Positions 28,060-38,141 are shown, counted from the first letter of the stretch. The stretch: 64,000 nt of DNA from Streptomyces sp. NBC_01116 (GCF_041435495.1 NZ_CP108644.1:6867501-6931500); one strand, 5' to 3'. Numbers and translations are program-made. Notes: generated by a model from the letters alone, not told the origin.

Positions 28060-31000
28060 CCCTGTTCGCCCTCCCCCGTCTGTACGGTGCCGTCGCCGAC
28101 AACCTGCCAGACGATCCGCACCGCCGCGTCCGGGTGCGCGGCACGGTAGGCCTCGATCTCCTCCCGTACGGCGGTCAGCTTCCGGGGGAGCTCAGCGGCT
28201 CCGGAGGGGCCGGCGTCCACGACGTGCGGGGCGGCCGGAAGACGGTCTTCCGGCCTGCTGTCGTCACCGGAGCGCTCGTCGGCCGGCGGGATGCGGAGCT
28301 GCTGGGAGGGGCCGGGGTCGGGCAGCTTCGAGGGCACCGGCGGGATGCCGTGCTGGGACAGGGTGACCTGCTCGGCGTCCACCGGCGGCTGCGGGCCGGG
28401 TGCGGAGGCAGGCGGTTCCAGCTGGAGGGCCGCGTCCATCAGTGCGTGGGCGCTCTCGCGGACCTCCTTGAGCACGGGAATCAGGGACCGCTCCAGCTCC
28501 GTGGCCCGGGCGGCCTCCGTGATGCGGTCCAGGAACCGCTGGGCCCGGTCGCCCACGGTGTCGTCCCGTGCGCTGAGCTTGCGCACACGTTCGAGGAGCG
28601 CCCAGTCGGTGCTGTCCAGGGCCGCGGCGAGCTCCGCGGCGCTGTCCATAGTGTGTGAGAGATCGCGGTCCGGTGTCTCGTACGACAGGGCGGCCAGTTC
28701 GCGGACGAGGGCGGTGGGGTCGTCGCCGTGCCGGACGAGCCGGGCCAGGAGCGCGGCGGCGGTGTGCAAGTCCTCGGTGCGCGGGGCCTGCTCCGTTGTG
28801 TCGAGGCCGAGGAGTGAGGCGTGGCGCTTGAGGACGGACCGGACGTCTCCCACGCTCTTCTCGTATGCGGAGGCCTTGGCGTGGACGTCGGCGGCCAGCT
28901 CGTGGACGTTGCGGGCGAACAGGGCGGGCTTGGCGGGGACGCCGAACAGCCGTCCGGCCCGGGTCCGGGCCGCCGCGTACTCCTCCTCGCCGGGCATCTC
29001 CTTGGCACGCAGCGCCCACCCGGGCCCGATTTCGTCCAGTGCGGGGGCCGCCTCGACGGCTCCGTACTTCTCCCAGGTGCGGTTGTCGAGCAGGGCGTAG
29101 ACGGCGATCAGCAGATTGGTGATCTGCTTGTCGAGGCCGCGGTACCCCAGTCCCTTGTCCTCGGCGGGACGGGTGATCCAGCGGCGGATGTCCTCGGCGG
29201 TCAGCTCGGTGGCGTCCTTCTGGCCGTTGAGGGAGGCGACCTGGTTGATGCGGGTCCACCACTCCCGCTTCAGGAGCAACGGCCCCTCGTGGACGGTGCC
29301 GAGGTCCAGGGGCTCCACGACCCGCTTGACGGCCCGCAGGTCCTTGGAGTCGACCTCGATGCGAGTGTCGCTCTCGCCGAGCGCCAGGGTGATCCACTTC
29401 AGGGCGGTGGTCAGCTCGCTCTGACTGACCGCCTTGGGTACGGAGCCGGTGCCGGGACCGAAGTCCGGGTGCTTGTCGTACATCGCCGAGAACAGTCCGT
29501 CGGCGAGCTGGGCGACCGCCTGCGGGAACTGCCTGCTCGCCGGGGGCTGCGGGCGCGGGTGCTCGGGCTGCAGGGACAGGAGGTGCCGGCCGTCGGTCAC
29601 CTCCGCGCCGACGGTTCCCTCCTTGGCCTGAGTGAGGCCGTAGACCTCGCTCAGTGCGCCGGCCAGGGTCTCGGTGAGCGTCTCCCGGGCCCGCTCCAGC
29701 TGGTTGCGGGCCTTGGTCCGCTCCTCGGGCAGGAAGTTGCGGGTGTACTCGGAGAGCCGGTCGCGCTCGAGCAGGAAGTTGATCCGCATCAGCCGCCCCA
29801 GCTGAGCCTTGCGCTGCTCGGAGAGGTAATCGCTCAGCCAGACCAGGACGGGAGCCTCGTGGCCGCTGTTGATCAGGCCCTGGACCCGGTGGTAGGCGTC
29901 GTCGGGCGAGCGGCGGAGGCTCTCGTCGAAGGGGTAGTCGAAGACGATCCTGATGCGGCCCTGTTCGGAGGCGGTGAACTGTTCATCGGTGATGCTGACG
30001 GGGGAGTGGACCGATCCGAAGAAGAATTCCACGGTGCGCTCGGAACCACGCCAGACGATCTTCTTGGTGTCGAGGAACTGCTCCGGGCCCTTGCCGAGTC
30101 CCAGTTCCTGCCGCATCCGCTCCCGTGCCCAGGTCTGGCGGACTCCGGTTTTGTCCTCGCCGGCCACGGCGTCCAGGATCGGCTCGACGTCGAGGTCGGA
30201 CAGGTGGATGGAGAAGACCGGGTCGTCCCCGCCCTCGGCGCGCAGCTCGGCGGGGAACTCCAGCTGCAGGGCCTTCATCCGCTCCCGCACCCGCTCGCCG
30301 ACCGGGACGGTCCGGGAGCGGACCGAGCCGTGGTTGAGCGCGGCGAGCCGGGTGCCGGTGAGCTGGCGCAGAGCGGGTACCTCGGGGGCGAGCGCGGCGA
30401 GCAGCAGGGTCTTGACGAAGCGTTCGTCGGCCCGGAAATCGGTGCTGTCCGGAGAGCCGTACTTCTCCAGCAGGTGCGCCCGGGCCTTGGCGTGGAACCG
30501 CATCGCGGACTCCGACTCCTGGTTCAGCTTGTCGGTGAAGGCGGTGCCGGTGCCGTGGATCAGCACGTCCCACAGGTCGCCGAGCGGGATCAGGCTGCCG
30601 AGCTCGGTGTCGGCATTGAGTTCCATGAGCTGCTGCACCAGCTTCAGCCCTGAGCGCTCGCGCTGGAGCGCCCCGGACAGGGCGACCAGCACGTTGAGCA
30701 GGGCCGGGGAGAGCGGGTACACCGACCGAAAGTCCTCCCAGCGCGAGCCGGTGGCGCCGTCCCCGTCGAGAAGCACGTCCTTCACGATCTGGCTGGTCCG
30801 GTCGATACCGGCGAACGCGGCGTCGAGGACCGCCTCCTGGCCGGCGCGCGGCTTCAGGACCCGCTCCTTGATGATCTCCGGGAGGTTGCGGTCCTCCAGA
30901 TTGATCACCTCGAAGCGTTCTTCGAGGTACTTCAGGGCCTGGTTGAGGTTCTCCACGTCGGAGCCGAGAACGTCCTTGCCGACGAGCTGGGAGAGGTCAC

Positions 31001-32006
31001 GCTGCCGGGAGACGAAGGAGATGATCGGCACCGGCCGGTCGGGGTTGGTGGTCTCGATCAGCTTGACGGTCTTCTGGATCTGCTCGTTGATGAAGGTGCG
31101 GTCGGACATCTTGGCCTGCAGCCACAGCACCAGCTCGTCCAGGAACAGCACCACCCCCTGGTAGCCGAGGCCCTTGGCGTGCTTGCTGATCTCGCTCAGC
31201 CCGTCGTCCAGCGGGATGTACGCCCCCTCCTCGCCGCCGGTGCTGCCCGCGTACGACTTCATCGGGCCGTCGAACAGTGCGGTGACCAGCTGGTCACGGC
31301 CCGGGTCGCCGGCGGGGGCGTCGAGTGCGGCGTCGAGTGCGGCGGCCGTCCAGCCCTGGGCGGGGGCGGCGCCGATCGGCCGCAGCTCGGGGGTGTCGTC
31401 CCCGTCGGCCGGGGCGGCGGGCGGCACGGGGGCCTTCTGCGACCTGGGCGCGGGGAGCAGCCGGAGGAACGCCTCGTCCCCGATGGAGGCGCGCAGGTTA
31501 CGGGCGTCGGCGAGCAGCGAGTCGGCCCGGAAGACCAGGGGGGTGGCCTCGTCGGGGTGCAGCTTGCGCACGGCGTCGGCATAGCCGCCGAGCAGCGCCC
31601 CCTCCAGGCTGGGGTAGCCGACCAGGTGGAAGGGCACCATCAGGAATTTCTTGTCCCGCAGCCAGTCCTGGTGCCCGGTCACCACATCGCCGAGGCGCTC
31701 CTTGGTCTGGGCGGCCGGGTCTCCGTTGAGCACGGCGTGCAGCACCGTGAGGAAGTGACTCTTACCGGCGCCGAAGGATCCGTGCAGGTAGGCGGCGTAC
31801 GAGGTGTTCTTCCGCAGGGCGTCGCGGACCAGCCGCAACGCCTTGTCGAACTCCTTCGCCAGCTGCGGGGTGACCACGTACTCGGCGATGGAGCCGGCCG
31901 ACTTCCCGGAGAAGCCCTGCGACAGCTCGATCTTGAAGTCGCCGGCGTGGGCGTCCTCCTTGATGTCGAGAACGTCCCTCAGTACGGTCCCGTTGCCCAT
32001 GGCCAT
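28056..32006 (-). CDS. pglY: BREX-2 P-loop ATPase PglY
   Basis: A protein of about 1316 aa, the BrxC-like ATPase of type 2 BREX. It starts MAMGNGTVLRDVLDIKEDAH, the conserved PglY beginning; ATG at 32000 is an alternative. Walker A is GSFGAGKS (76-83) and Walker B is GVVLFLDELVLWLQ. A long helical middle and a Pro/Ala-rich tail follow. The open frame continues upstream into an unrelated HATPase gene only because that gene has a one-base deletion, so the longer 1499-codon reading is rejected. Known role: essential component for phage growth limitation, with its P-loop required. First of four ATGA-linked genes. Confidence 0.9.
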   Translation of the reverse strand: MAMGNGTVLRDVLDIKEDAHAGDFKIELSQGFSGKSAGSIAEYVVTPQLAKEFDKALRLVRDALRKNTSYAAYLHGSFGAGKSHFLTVLHAVLNGDPAAQTKERLGDVVTGHQDWLRDKKFLMVPFHLVGYPSLEGALLGGYADAVRKLHPDEATPLVFRADSLLADARNLRASIGDEAFLRLLPAPRSQKAPVPPAAPADGDDTPELRPIGAAPAQGWTAAALDAALDAPAGDPGRDQLVTALFDGPMKSYAGSTGGEEGAYIPLDDGLSEISKHAKGLGYQGVVLFLDELVLWLQAKMSDRTFINEQIQKTVKLIETTNPDRPVPIISFVSRQRDLSQLVGKDVLGSDVENLNQALKYLEERFEVINLEDRNLPEIIKERVLKPRAGQEAVLDAAFAGIDRTSQIVKDVLLDGDGATGSRWEDFRSVYPLSPALLNVLVALSGALQRERSGLKLVQQLMELNADTELGSLIPLGDLWDVLIHGTGTAFTDKLNQESESAMRFHAKARAHLLEKYGSPDSTDFRADERFVKTLLLAALAPEVPALRQLTGTRLAALNHGSVRSRTVPVGERVRERMKALQLEFPAELRAEGGDDPVFSIHLSDLDVEPILDAVAGEDKTGVRQTWARERMRQELGLGKGPEQFLDTKKIVWRGSERTVEFFFGSVHSPVSITDEQFTASEQGRIRIVFDYPFDESLRRSPDDAYHRVQGLINSGHEAPVLVWLSDYLSEQRKAQLGRLMRINFLLERDRLSEYTRNFLPEERTKARNQLERARETLTETLAGALSEVYGLTQAKEGTVGAEVTDGRHLLSLQPEHPRPQPPASRQFPQAVAQLADGLFSAMYDKHPDFGPGTGSVPKAVSQSELTTALKWITLALGESDTRIEVDSKDLRAVKRVVEPLDLGTVHEGPLLLKREWWTRINQVASLNGQKDATELTAEDIRRWITRPAEDKGLGYRGLDKQITNLLIAVYALLDNRTWEKYGAVEAAPALDEIGPGWALRAKEMPGEEEYAAARTRAGRLFGVPAKPALFARNVHELAADVHAKASAYEKSVGDVRSVLKRHASLLGLDTTEQAPRTEDLHTAAALLARLVRHGDDPTALVRELAALSYETPDRDLSHTMDSAAELAAALDSTDWALLERVRKLSARDDTVGDRAQRFLDRITEAARATELERSLIPVLKEVRESAHALMDAALQLEPPASAPGPQPPVDAEQVTLSQHGIPPVPSKLPDPGPSQQLRIPPADERSGDDSRPEDRLPAAPHVVDAGPSGAAELPRKLTAVREEIEAYRAAHPDAAVRIVWQVVGDGTVQTGEGEQG

Positions 32007-32127
32007 CAGCAGTTCCAGCTCCCCACAGCGTCCTCGCCCCGCGCTGCCGCACCACCACGGCCGGGCGTGACTTCTATCCTGCCAGCTCACCCGGGTGGAG
32101 GAGCCCGGATCGGGACGGCGGAGCGCA

Positions 32128-32555
32128 TCAGCCAGGGGCTCTGGAAGGGCGGAGACAGGCCCATACAGTCTTGCCGGGCGCGCCCTCGCGGGGCCGCACC
32201 GCCAGTCCTCGGCGAGCGCCGCGACGATCATGAGACCCCGGCCGGCCACGGCGGTGGCGTCGGGGGCGGCCGGGGCGGGCAGGCGCTCGCCCCGGGTGTC
32301 GCTGACCTCCACCCGGATCAGGCCGTCCCGCTCGCGGCTCAGACGCAACAGCGCGCCCCGCCCGCGCACCGCCCCGTGCGTGACGGAGTTCGCCGCCAGC
32401 TCGGCGACCACCAGGGCGACGGCGTCGTTCGTCTCCGAGCCGTAGCGGTGTGCCCAGACGTGCAGCCGGTGGGTGGCCAGGCGGCGGGCGAGGCGGGCCC
32501 CTGGTGGGAGAGCAATGAACACGCGGGTTTCCGCAGGTGAACTGGTCTGGGTCAA
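32128..32555 (-). pseudogene. frameshifted HATPase (SpoIIAB/RsbW-like) anti-sigma kinase
   Basis: The first 110 codons show a complete N-box and G-box: VALVVAELAANSVTHG, RVEVSDTRGE and GRGLMIVAALAEDWRCG. The normal C-terminus (EGAPGKTVWACLRPSR) is present, but in a different frame. One C appears to be missing from the C-run following TGCGG (near 32190 on the plus strand), after which the frame runs on into pglY. Either the gene is dead or this is an error in a homopolymer. Such proteins are usually paired with DUF397/XRE genes in Streptomyces, as here. Its start region overlaps the divergent DUF397 gene. Confidence 0.7.
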
Positions 32556-32712
32556 GAGCAGTTACAGCGCGGGCAGCGCTGGGGACTGCGTCGAGGTCGC
32601 CGCTACCGTCGATGCCGTCCACGTGCGGGACTCCAAGCGGGCCGAAGGGCCGACCTTCGCCGTCGGGGCCGAGGAGTGGGCCGCGTTCCTGCGCATCGCG
32701 GGGCACGGCTGA
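32515..32712 (+). CDS. DUF397 protein
   Basis: A protein of 65 aa with the whole DUF397 signature: WVKSSYSAGSAGDCVEVA, VHVRDSKRAEGPTF and WAAFLRIAGHG. These small Streptomyces proteins are almost always encoded next to an XRE regulator of the BldB/AbaA type or an HATPase and are thought to modulate that partner. It is the only plus-strand gene in the BREX region and is nested between pglX and pglY. It converges with pglX, with 28 bp between stop codons. No XRE partner is present; the adjacent HATPase is broken. Confidence 0.88.
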   Translation: MNTRVSAGELVWVKSSYSAGSAGDCVEVAATVDAVHVRDSKRAEGPTFAVGAEEWAAFLRIAGHG

Positions 32713-32740
32713 AGTACGTGGCCCCTTAAGGCTATTCGTG

Positions 32741-35700
32741 CTACTTCGCCGCCCGGCGCCCGCCCCGCTTCGGCTCGGGACGCCAGTCCCGCAGGTCGGA
32801 GGGGGAGAGGTCGCGAGCCTCCAGAGCGATCTTGAGAGCGGTGCGGAACTCCTCCTTCGCGTTGCTGCCCCAGTCCTCGTCGTACGCGTCGTACCACTGC
32901 TCGACCCAGGGCAGGACCTCGGCGAGACCGGCCAGGAGCGGCACGTATCGGGGGTCCTCGCGGGGCCAGCCGTTCTGCTCCAGGCGGTCGGTGATGAGAC
33001 CGGACAGGGCTTCGGCCTGTTCACGGTGGTCCCAGCCGGCCCAGCCGATCAGGAGTGAGGGGTCGCCGTCGGGGGCGGAGCCCGGGTAGGAGATGAACCG
33101 TTCCTTGGGTACGTCGAGCTTGCCGCGGTTCGACCAGTAGCTGTGCCTGAGGAAGTCCGCGGAGGTGTACTTGGGCGGGACCTTGATGTCGAGGCGCTCG
33201 CCGGACTCGTCCTCTTCCCGCTGGCGCTCCCAGACCTCCTCCCACTGTGCGCGCTTGCGCAGCCCGGACTCCTTGTAGCGCAGGACGGCCAGGTGCGGCA
33301 CGTGCTCGGTCTCGATGACGGCGGCGAGGACCGTGGACAGCCGGGCCTCGCGCTGGCCGAGATGGTCGGCGGCGTAGAGCGCGGCGACGGTCTGCACGTC
33401 CTCGTCGTTGCGGAGCCGGTCGGCGAGCTGGTAGATGGTCATCGGGCAGGCGGAGTCGAAGCCGTCCCGGTCGGTGTACCAGAGGTCCTTGCGCTCGGCG
33501 GCGTCCAGCAGCCAGGTCCGCAGGGCGGCGGCCTCACGCTTCCCCCACGGCTCGGTGGACCAGCGGCGCTTGAACTCGGGGCGCTCCAGGAGGCGGATGT
33601 CCTTGTCGTGCGCGATGAGGTCCAGGCGGGCCTCGACGACGCGGCGGTAGGCCTCGGGCCAGTCGGCGGGGATCTCCGTGGTGGGGGTGGAGTGGTGCCG
33701 GGTGAACCAGGCGGTCTCCGCGTCGCTGCGGGCGAGCGCGATCTCGAATGCGCGCTGTCCTAGGGCGAGTTGGGGCGCGTCTGCGTCGGTCAGCGTGTCG
33801 GGGCTGCCGGACAGGGTGGTCCGTTCGACCTCCTCGGGGGTGAGGAGGCCGTAGAGCCCGTACACGGTCCAGTCCAGCTCCTCCTGGAGGAGGATCATGA
33901 GGGCGCGAATGCGGTCCTGGGTGGCGCGGGCTTCGTCGAGGCAGGCCCGGGTGGGGAGGGCGGCCACGATGAGAGCGGACGGCTCGTGGTCGGCGAGTTG
34001 CTGAGCGAGAGTGTCTAGCTCGCGGGCCAAGGGCAAAGGGGAATTCGACGGGAGCGGGAACTGGTTAAGTTTTGTTGAGCTGAACTGGTAAAACTCTTCC
34101 CAGGCCCAACGTCCGGTGGAGCGCTCTCCTCCACGGTTCCCTTTTCCTTGACTCACTTGCTTTAGCCAGAAGCAAGCGGCCGAAGAATTAAGGAACCCGA
34201 GCAGCTCAAGATGCTGCTCCTCGCTTGCCCCCTCAGGCAGTTTGATCACCGGAGCGGTCTGCTTGAACACCTTCCCGCCCCGGTCCAGCACGAAGTGATT
34301 GTGAGTGGAGACTTCGCCGTACGCGATCGACAGCGGCGTTCGCAGCTTACTCGTGGTCAGCCGTCCGTACTCCGACCACTTCAGACCGCCCTCGACCTTG
34401 GTCTTCCTGCCGAAGAGGATGTTGTTCGCAATGCTGGTCCGGCTCGGCCACATGAAGTGATGGAGAGGTTCGATGTCCTCCACGTCAATTGGTTCGAACT
34501 CCGGTGAGTACGGGAACAGGGCGGCTTCGAAATCTCCGCCGTTCCAGTCCCGGAGGAGGTCTCCGGTGACCATGGGGCGTGTCCATTCCTCCGGAATTCC
34601 GGAGGTCTTCACGGCGCGCTGCGGCAGCAGGTAAAGATCGTCCTCAAGCGTGAACGAAGTAATCCCCAACGACTCGGCGACGCTGCTCAAGCGGGCTGCC
34701 GAAGCATCTTCGATCCGCTCCAGCAGGTCCCCCGCCCCACCCCCACTCAGCGACCACGGGTGCTCCGCGAACCGCGCCCGCTCCGTGTCCTCCACACTGA
34801 CCCACTCCGACTCGCTCCCTGGCTTGCGCCACTGTTCGGTGATCGCCTGCCAGACCTTGCCCTGGGCCGCGTACTTCGGCTCGTCCGGCTCCCCCCGGAC
34901 GCCCAGCACAGCCCGGATCGGCCGGCTCTGCCGGGCGACCTGGTGGCGGCCCGCCAGGATGACGGTCGGCGTGCCGTGGCCGGGGATGAACGCGCCGGAG
35001 GTGTCGATGACGTGGGTGAGGTCGACGCCCGCGTAGTTGTCGGTGCGCCGGGTGCCGGGGTCCTTGTAGGGGCCGCCCTGGAAGAAGGACTGGATCAGCG
35101 TCGACCCAAACTCCCGCTTCATGAAGGAGTTCGCCGTGATCTGCCCGGTGAACCCGCCGTCACGACCCGATCCGCCCGCCCGGACCGCCAGCTCGAAGAT
35201 CCGCTGGGCGAAGGGCACGGACAGCGCGTACTTCCCGGAACAAGTCCAGTATGCCTTGCGGTAGTTCGCGTTCTCCAGAGGGTCCTTCACCGTGATGTAC
35301 GGCGGGTTCGCCACCACCACGTGGTACGAGCCGCGCCCGAGCAGGTCCACCCGCTTGACGTAGTCCTGGACGTCCTCCGTCCGGTACGTGAAGACCTCGT
35401 CGTTCCGCTCGGCGTCGTCCAGCGTGGCGTCCGTCTTCCGGCCGGCCTCGCGCCCGTGCAGCAGGGAGTCGGCGACCGCGATGTTGATCGGCACTCCGGG
35501 GGCGGCGGAGATCGTCCTGACCCCGCACTCCTGGACCACGGCGACCAGCATCCGGAAGCGGGCGATGGCGACGGCGAAGGGATTCTTGTCTGCCCCGTGC
35601 ACCGCCTCCAGCGAGCGGCGGATCAGCAGCCAGTCCTCCTCGCCGGGAGCCGCCTCGCGCCACTTGGCGAGGATCCGGCGGAAGAGCCCGAGTAGGAAGT

Positions 35701-36556
35701 GACCGGAACCGCAGGCCGGGTCGATGCAGCGCAGACCCCGTACCTCCGGATTCTCCGGGTCGTCGGTGTCGTACATCTCGCCGTCCCAGTTCACTGGACG
35801 GTGCTTCCACACCGGCTCCAGGGTGAACTCCTCCACCGCCGGCTCCAGGGTCAGGTCGAGGATGAACTCCTCGACGAAGTCCGGGGTCTGGAGCAGGGCG
35901 TAGGTCTTGCGGGCGTGCTCGGACAGGTCCTGGTAGAGGTCGCCGAGGAAGCGGGTGTCGAGCGCGGGGTCGGTGAAGTCGTGGCGCAGGGTGCCGTCGG
36001 CGCCCCGCTCGCGCCAGAAGGCGAGCAACCGGGCCCCCGCCGTGTAGGACGGATTCAGCTCCCACAGCGGGTTGTGGGCGGGGTCGAAGAGGCCCCCGGT
36101 GATCTCGTGCTCGCGGCCCAGCGCCCGGAAGGACTCCTGCAGCCAGTCGCGGTCGTTCTTCTCGGGGTGGCGGCGGAAGAACGCGTCGTGGTTGTCCTGG
36201 GCCTCGGCCAGCCGCTCGCCGGGACCGGCCAGCCGGGCCTCCCGTACGAGGCGGTTGTCCTCGCAGAACCGGACGAAGACGCAGGCGAGCACCCAGGCCG
36301 AGGCGATCTGGACCAGACGCTCGTCCAGCCAGCCCTCGTACCGCAGGGAGGTGCGTTCCGCACCCAGGGCACGCTCGTACTCGGCGGTCAGGGCGGCTTT
36401 CGCCTCGCCGCCCTCCGCCTCGCGCTCCCGCAGGTCCTCCACCAGGAGGGCGACCTGCTTCTGCAGATCCTTCAGCAGCACGTCACGGTCCAGCGAGGCG
36501 GTGGCCGCCTCCGTAGTCTCGGGCGTGCGTGCGTCCTCGGGGGGCACGGGCGGCAC
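32741..36556 (-). CDS. pglX: BREX-2 adenine-specific DNA methyltransferase PglX
   Basis: A protein of 1271 aa. SAM-binding motif I is DPACGSGHF (279-287) and catalytic motif IV is NPPY (417-420), so it should make N6-methyladenine. Flanking helical domains and a long C-terminal region (LDWTVYGLYGLLTPEEVERT, SLLIGWAGWDHREQA) are characteristic of PglX. In S. coelicolor PglX is toxic without PglZ and its gene shows phase variation through a G tract. Here GGGGGTGGGGCGGGGG (coding strand) encodes LSGGGAG (34729-34744). The gene follows the nested ATPase module with a 94-bp gap. Confidence 0.92.
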   Translation of the reverse strand: MPPVPPEDARTPETTEAATASLDRDVLLKDLQKQVALLVEDLREREAEGGEAKAALTAEYERALGAERTSLRYEGWLDERLVQIASAWVLACVFVRFCEDNRLVREARLAGPGERLAEAQDNHDAFFRRHPEKNDRDWLQESFRALGREHEITGGLFDPAHNPLWELNPSYTAGARLLAFWRERGADGTLRHDFTDPALDTRFLGDLYQDLSEHARKTYALLQTPDFVEEFILDLTLEPAVEEFTLEPVWKHRPVNWDGEMYDTDDPENPEVRGLRCIDPACGSGHFLLGLFRRILAKWREAAPGEEDWLLIRRSLEAVHGADKNPFAVAIARFRMLVAVVQECGVRTISAAPGVPINIAVADSLLHGREAGRKTDATLDDAERNDEVFTYRTEDVQDYVKRVDLLGRGSYHVVVANPPYITVKDPLENANYRKAYWTCSGKYALSVPFAQRIFELAVRAGGSGRDGGFTGQITANSFMKREFGSTLIQSFFQGGPYKDPGTRRTDNYAGVDLTHVIDTSGAFIPGHGTPTVILAGRHQVARQSRPIRAVLGVRGEPDEPKYAAQGKVWQAITEQWRKPGSESEWVSVEDTERARFAEHPWSLSGGGAGDLLERIEDASAARLSSVAESLGITSFTLEDDLYLLPQRAVKTSGIPEEWTRPMVTGDLLRDWNGGDFEAALFPYSPEFEPIDVEDIEPLHHFMWPSRTSIANNILFGRKTKVEGGLKWSEYGRLTTSKLRTPLSIAYGEVSTHNHFVLDRGGKVFKQTAPVIKLPEGASEEQHLELLGFLNSSAACFWLKQVSQGKGNRGGERSTGRWAWEEFYQFSSTKLNQFPLPSNSPLPLARELDTLAQQLADHEPSALIVAALPTRACLDEARATQDRIRALMILLQEELDWTVYGLYGLLTPEEVERTTLSGSPDTLTDADAPQLALGQRAFEIALARSDAETAWFTRHHSTPTTEIPADWPEAYRRVVEARLDLIAHDKDIRLLERPEFKRRWSTEPWGKREAAALRTWLLDAAERKDLWYTDRDGFDSACPMTIYQLADRLRNDEDVQTVAALYAADHLGQREARLSTVLAAVIETEHVPHLAVLRYKESGLRKRAQWEEVWERQREEDESGERLDIKVPPKYTSADFLRHSYWSNRGKLDVPKERFISYPGSAPDGDPSLLIGWAGWDHREQAEALSGLITDRLEQNGWPREDPRYVPLLAGLAEVLPWVEQWYDAYDEDWGSNAKEEFRTALKIALEARDLSPSDLRDWRPEPKRGGRRAAK

Positions 36557-36650
36557 CTCGTCTTCCTGGTTCTTCGGAGCGTTGGTCCCGCCAGGTCGCT
36601 CGTCCTCGCGGGTCCGTCCATCCTGCCAGGTCGGTGTCCGGTACCGGCCG

Positions 36651-38141
36651 CTACCTGCGGCCGGTCAGCGGGATGCCGCCCTTGCGTCCGAGGCCGAAAG
36701 CGAGGCGGTAGATGTCGGGCAGGTCGAGCAGCGCGTGCTCGTCCCGCTCCTTGTCGCGCCGGCGCATCACGCCCAGGTCGACCAGCTCCTCGATCAGTCG
36801 GGGCAGGTCGTCCGGGTGGCGGGGGCCGGTGATGACCAGCTCGGGCCGGTCGTGCTGGGTGTAGCGGGCGGAGTCCCGGCGCAGCTCACTCGGCAGATCG
36901 TGTTCCTGCCAGATCTCGATGATCTTCCCCTGGGTGATCGGTACCTGGCAGCCGGACAGCGGCTCTATCGCCGTCCTGACCCACGGGGTGTCCTCGCCGA
37001 CCTGGTCCACCCGCACCCTGGACGCCGCGCGCACCCCGCTGTGGATGGCGGAGTGGTGCAGCGCACGGTCGTGCCCGGGCCGGGTGACCTCGGCGGCCTC
37101 GGACAGGGCCTTGAGGAAGCTGCGCGGGCTGATCCGGTCCTTGCTGTCCATGAGGTGGTTGGGCAGCCAGGTGTAAGGGCGTCCCTGGCGGACGTTGCTG
37201 CCCATGTACGGGTCGGCGATCTGCTCGAACAGCTCCGTTTGAGCCTTGGCGTCGTTGCGCAGGGCGATCGGCGGGACATGCCGGGCGGACGCCCCGTCCG
37301 GCCCCTGGGTGCTCTCCCAGCCGCCGGTGATCCGGCGGAACCTCTCAGCGTCCGCGCCGCCCTCGTTGCCCAGATGATGAAAGAGAAGCCCGTACAGATC
37401 GGTACGGGACCAGGTCAGTTCCGCCGCGTTCCCCGACAGTTTCGACGCGTCGGGGAAGAGCTGCTTAGCGGCCTCGAACATGTCGGGGCGCAGGAACACC
37501 TTGAAGCGGATGTTGCGCGTGCCGAAGCGCATCCGCTGGGCGACCCTGAGCAGTCCCGCGATCAGCCGGTCCACGACGCGCTGATCGGGGTGCAGATGCT
37601 CCAGGCCGTCGAAGACCAGGAGATGCACCACGTCCTCGGCGAAGGCCCGCGCGTCCGCCTCCTCGATGGTCCGGTCGGCCGGACCGGGATTCGCACGGAG
37701 CCAGGAGAGCTTGTCGCCCCACTCGGTGAGCGCACACAGCTCCGGTTGCCCGAGCGCGGTGAGCAGCACGGCGTACCAGATTTCCTCCGGCAGAGCACCA
37801 CCGTCCACGAGGCGTGGCAGCGCCATCGGGCCGGGATAGGAGTCCGACCGTATGTCCTGGCCGTAACCGGGGGAGACCTGCAGCTTATTGAGCCGGTTGA
37901 TGCGGTACTCGGCCGCCGCCGCCGCCCGCAGGACCGGGTCGAGGAGGGACCGCGCCCAGAAGGTCTTCCCGTCACCTCGGCCGCCCTCGACCACCGTGGA
38001 GTCCACGTACAGGGCGGACCGGTGGAGATCCGGCATGTACAGCGAGTGCGAGTCGGGCCGCCGGGTGTCCGCGTCGACCGTGCCCTCCAGCGCCCTCGAC
38101 AGCAGATCGCGGTAGGCGTCGGCGCTCAGCGGCTCGGTCAT
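36651..38141 (-). CDS. P-loop ATPase of the module nested between pglW and pglX
   Basis: A protein of 496 aa. Walker A is GGRGDGKT (53-60) with FWARSLLDPVL after it. Walker B is LLVFDGLEHL (174-183), and a STAND/AAA-like sensor stretch (RFKVFLRPDMFE) follows. The C-terminus (LPRLIEELVDLGVMRRRDKE, DLPDIYRLAFGLGRKGG) looks like a winged helix. The start codon overlaps the stop of the KGGVGR ATPase gene by ATGA, so the two proteins should be made together. It is not a canonical BREX component. I infer that it works with the KGGVGR ATPase and the HEPN-like protein as one unit. Confidence 0.68.
   Translation of the reverse strand: MTEPLSADAYRDLLSRALEGTVDADTRRPDSHSLYMPDLHRSALYVDSTVVEGGRGDGKTFWARSLLDPVLRAAAAAEYRINRLNKLQVSPGYGQDIRSDSYPGPMALPRLVDGGALPEEIWYAVLLTALGQPELCALTEWGDKLSWLRANPGPADRTIEEADARAFAEDVVHLLVFDGLEHLHPDQRVVDRLIAGLLRVAQRMRFGTRNIRFKVFLRPDMFEAAKQLFPDASKLSGNAAELTWSRTDLYGLLFHHLGNEGGADAERFRRITGGWESTQGPDGASARHVPPIALRNDAKAQTELFEQIADPYMGSNVRQGRPYTWLPNHLMDSKDRISPRSFLKALSEAAEVTRPGHDRALHHSAIHSGVRAASRVRVDQVGEDTPWVRTAIEPLSGCQVPITQGKIIEIWQEHDLPSELRRDSARYTQHDRPELVITGPRHPDDLPRLIEELVDLGVMRRRDKERDEHALLDLPDIYRLAFGLGRKGGIPLTGRR

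Noticed and set aside
28821..32540. Long plus-strand frames opposite pglY
   Set aside because: No domains, and composition typical of antisense frames; the pglY P-loop is on the minus strand.
28056..32555. A single 1499-codon HATPase-PglY fusion
   Set aside because: The HATPase's own C-terminus is present in another frame and PglY has its normal start. The fusion is a product of one missing base.
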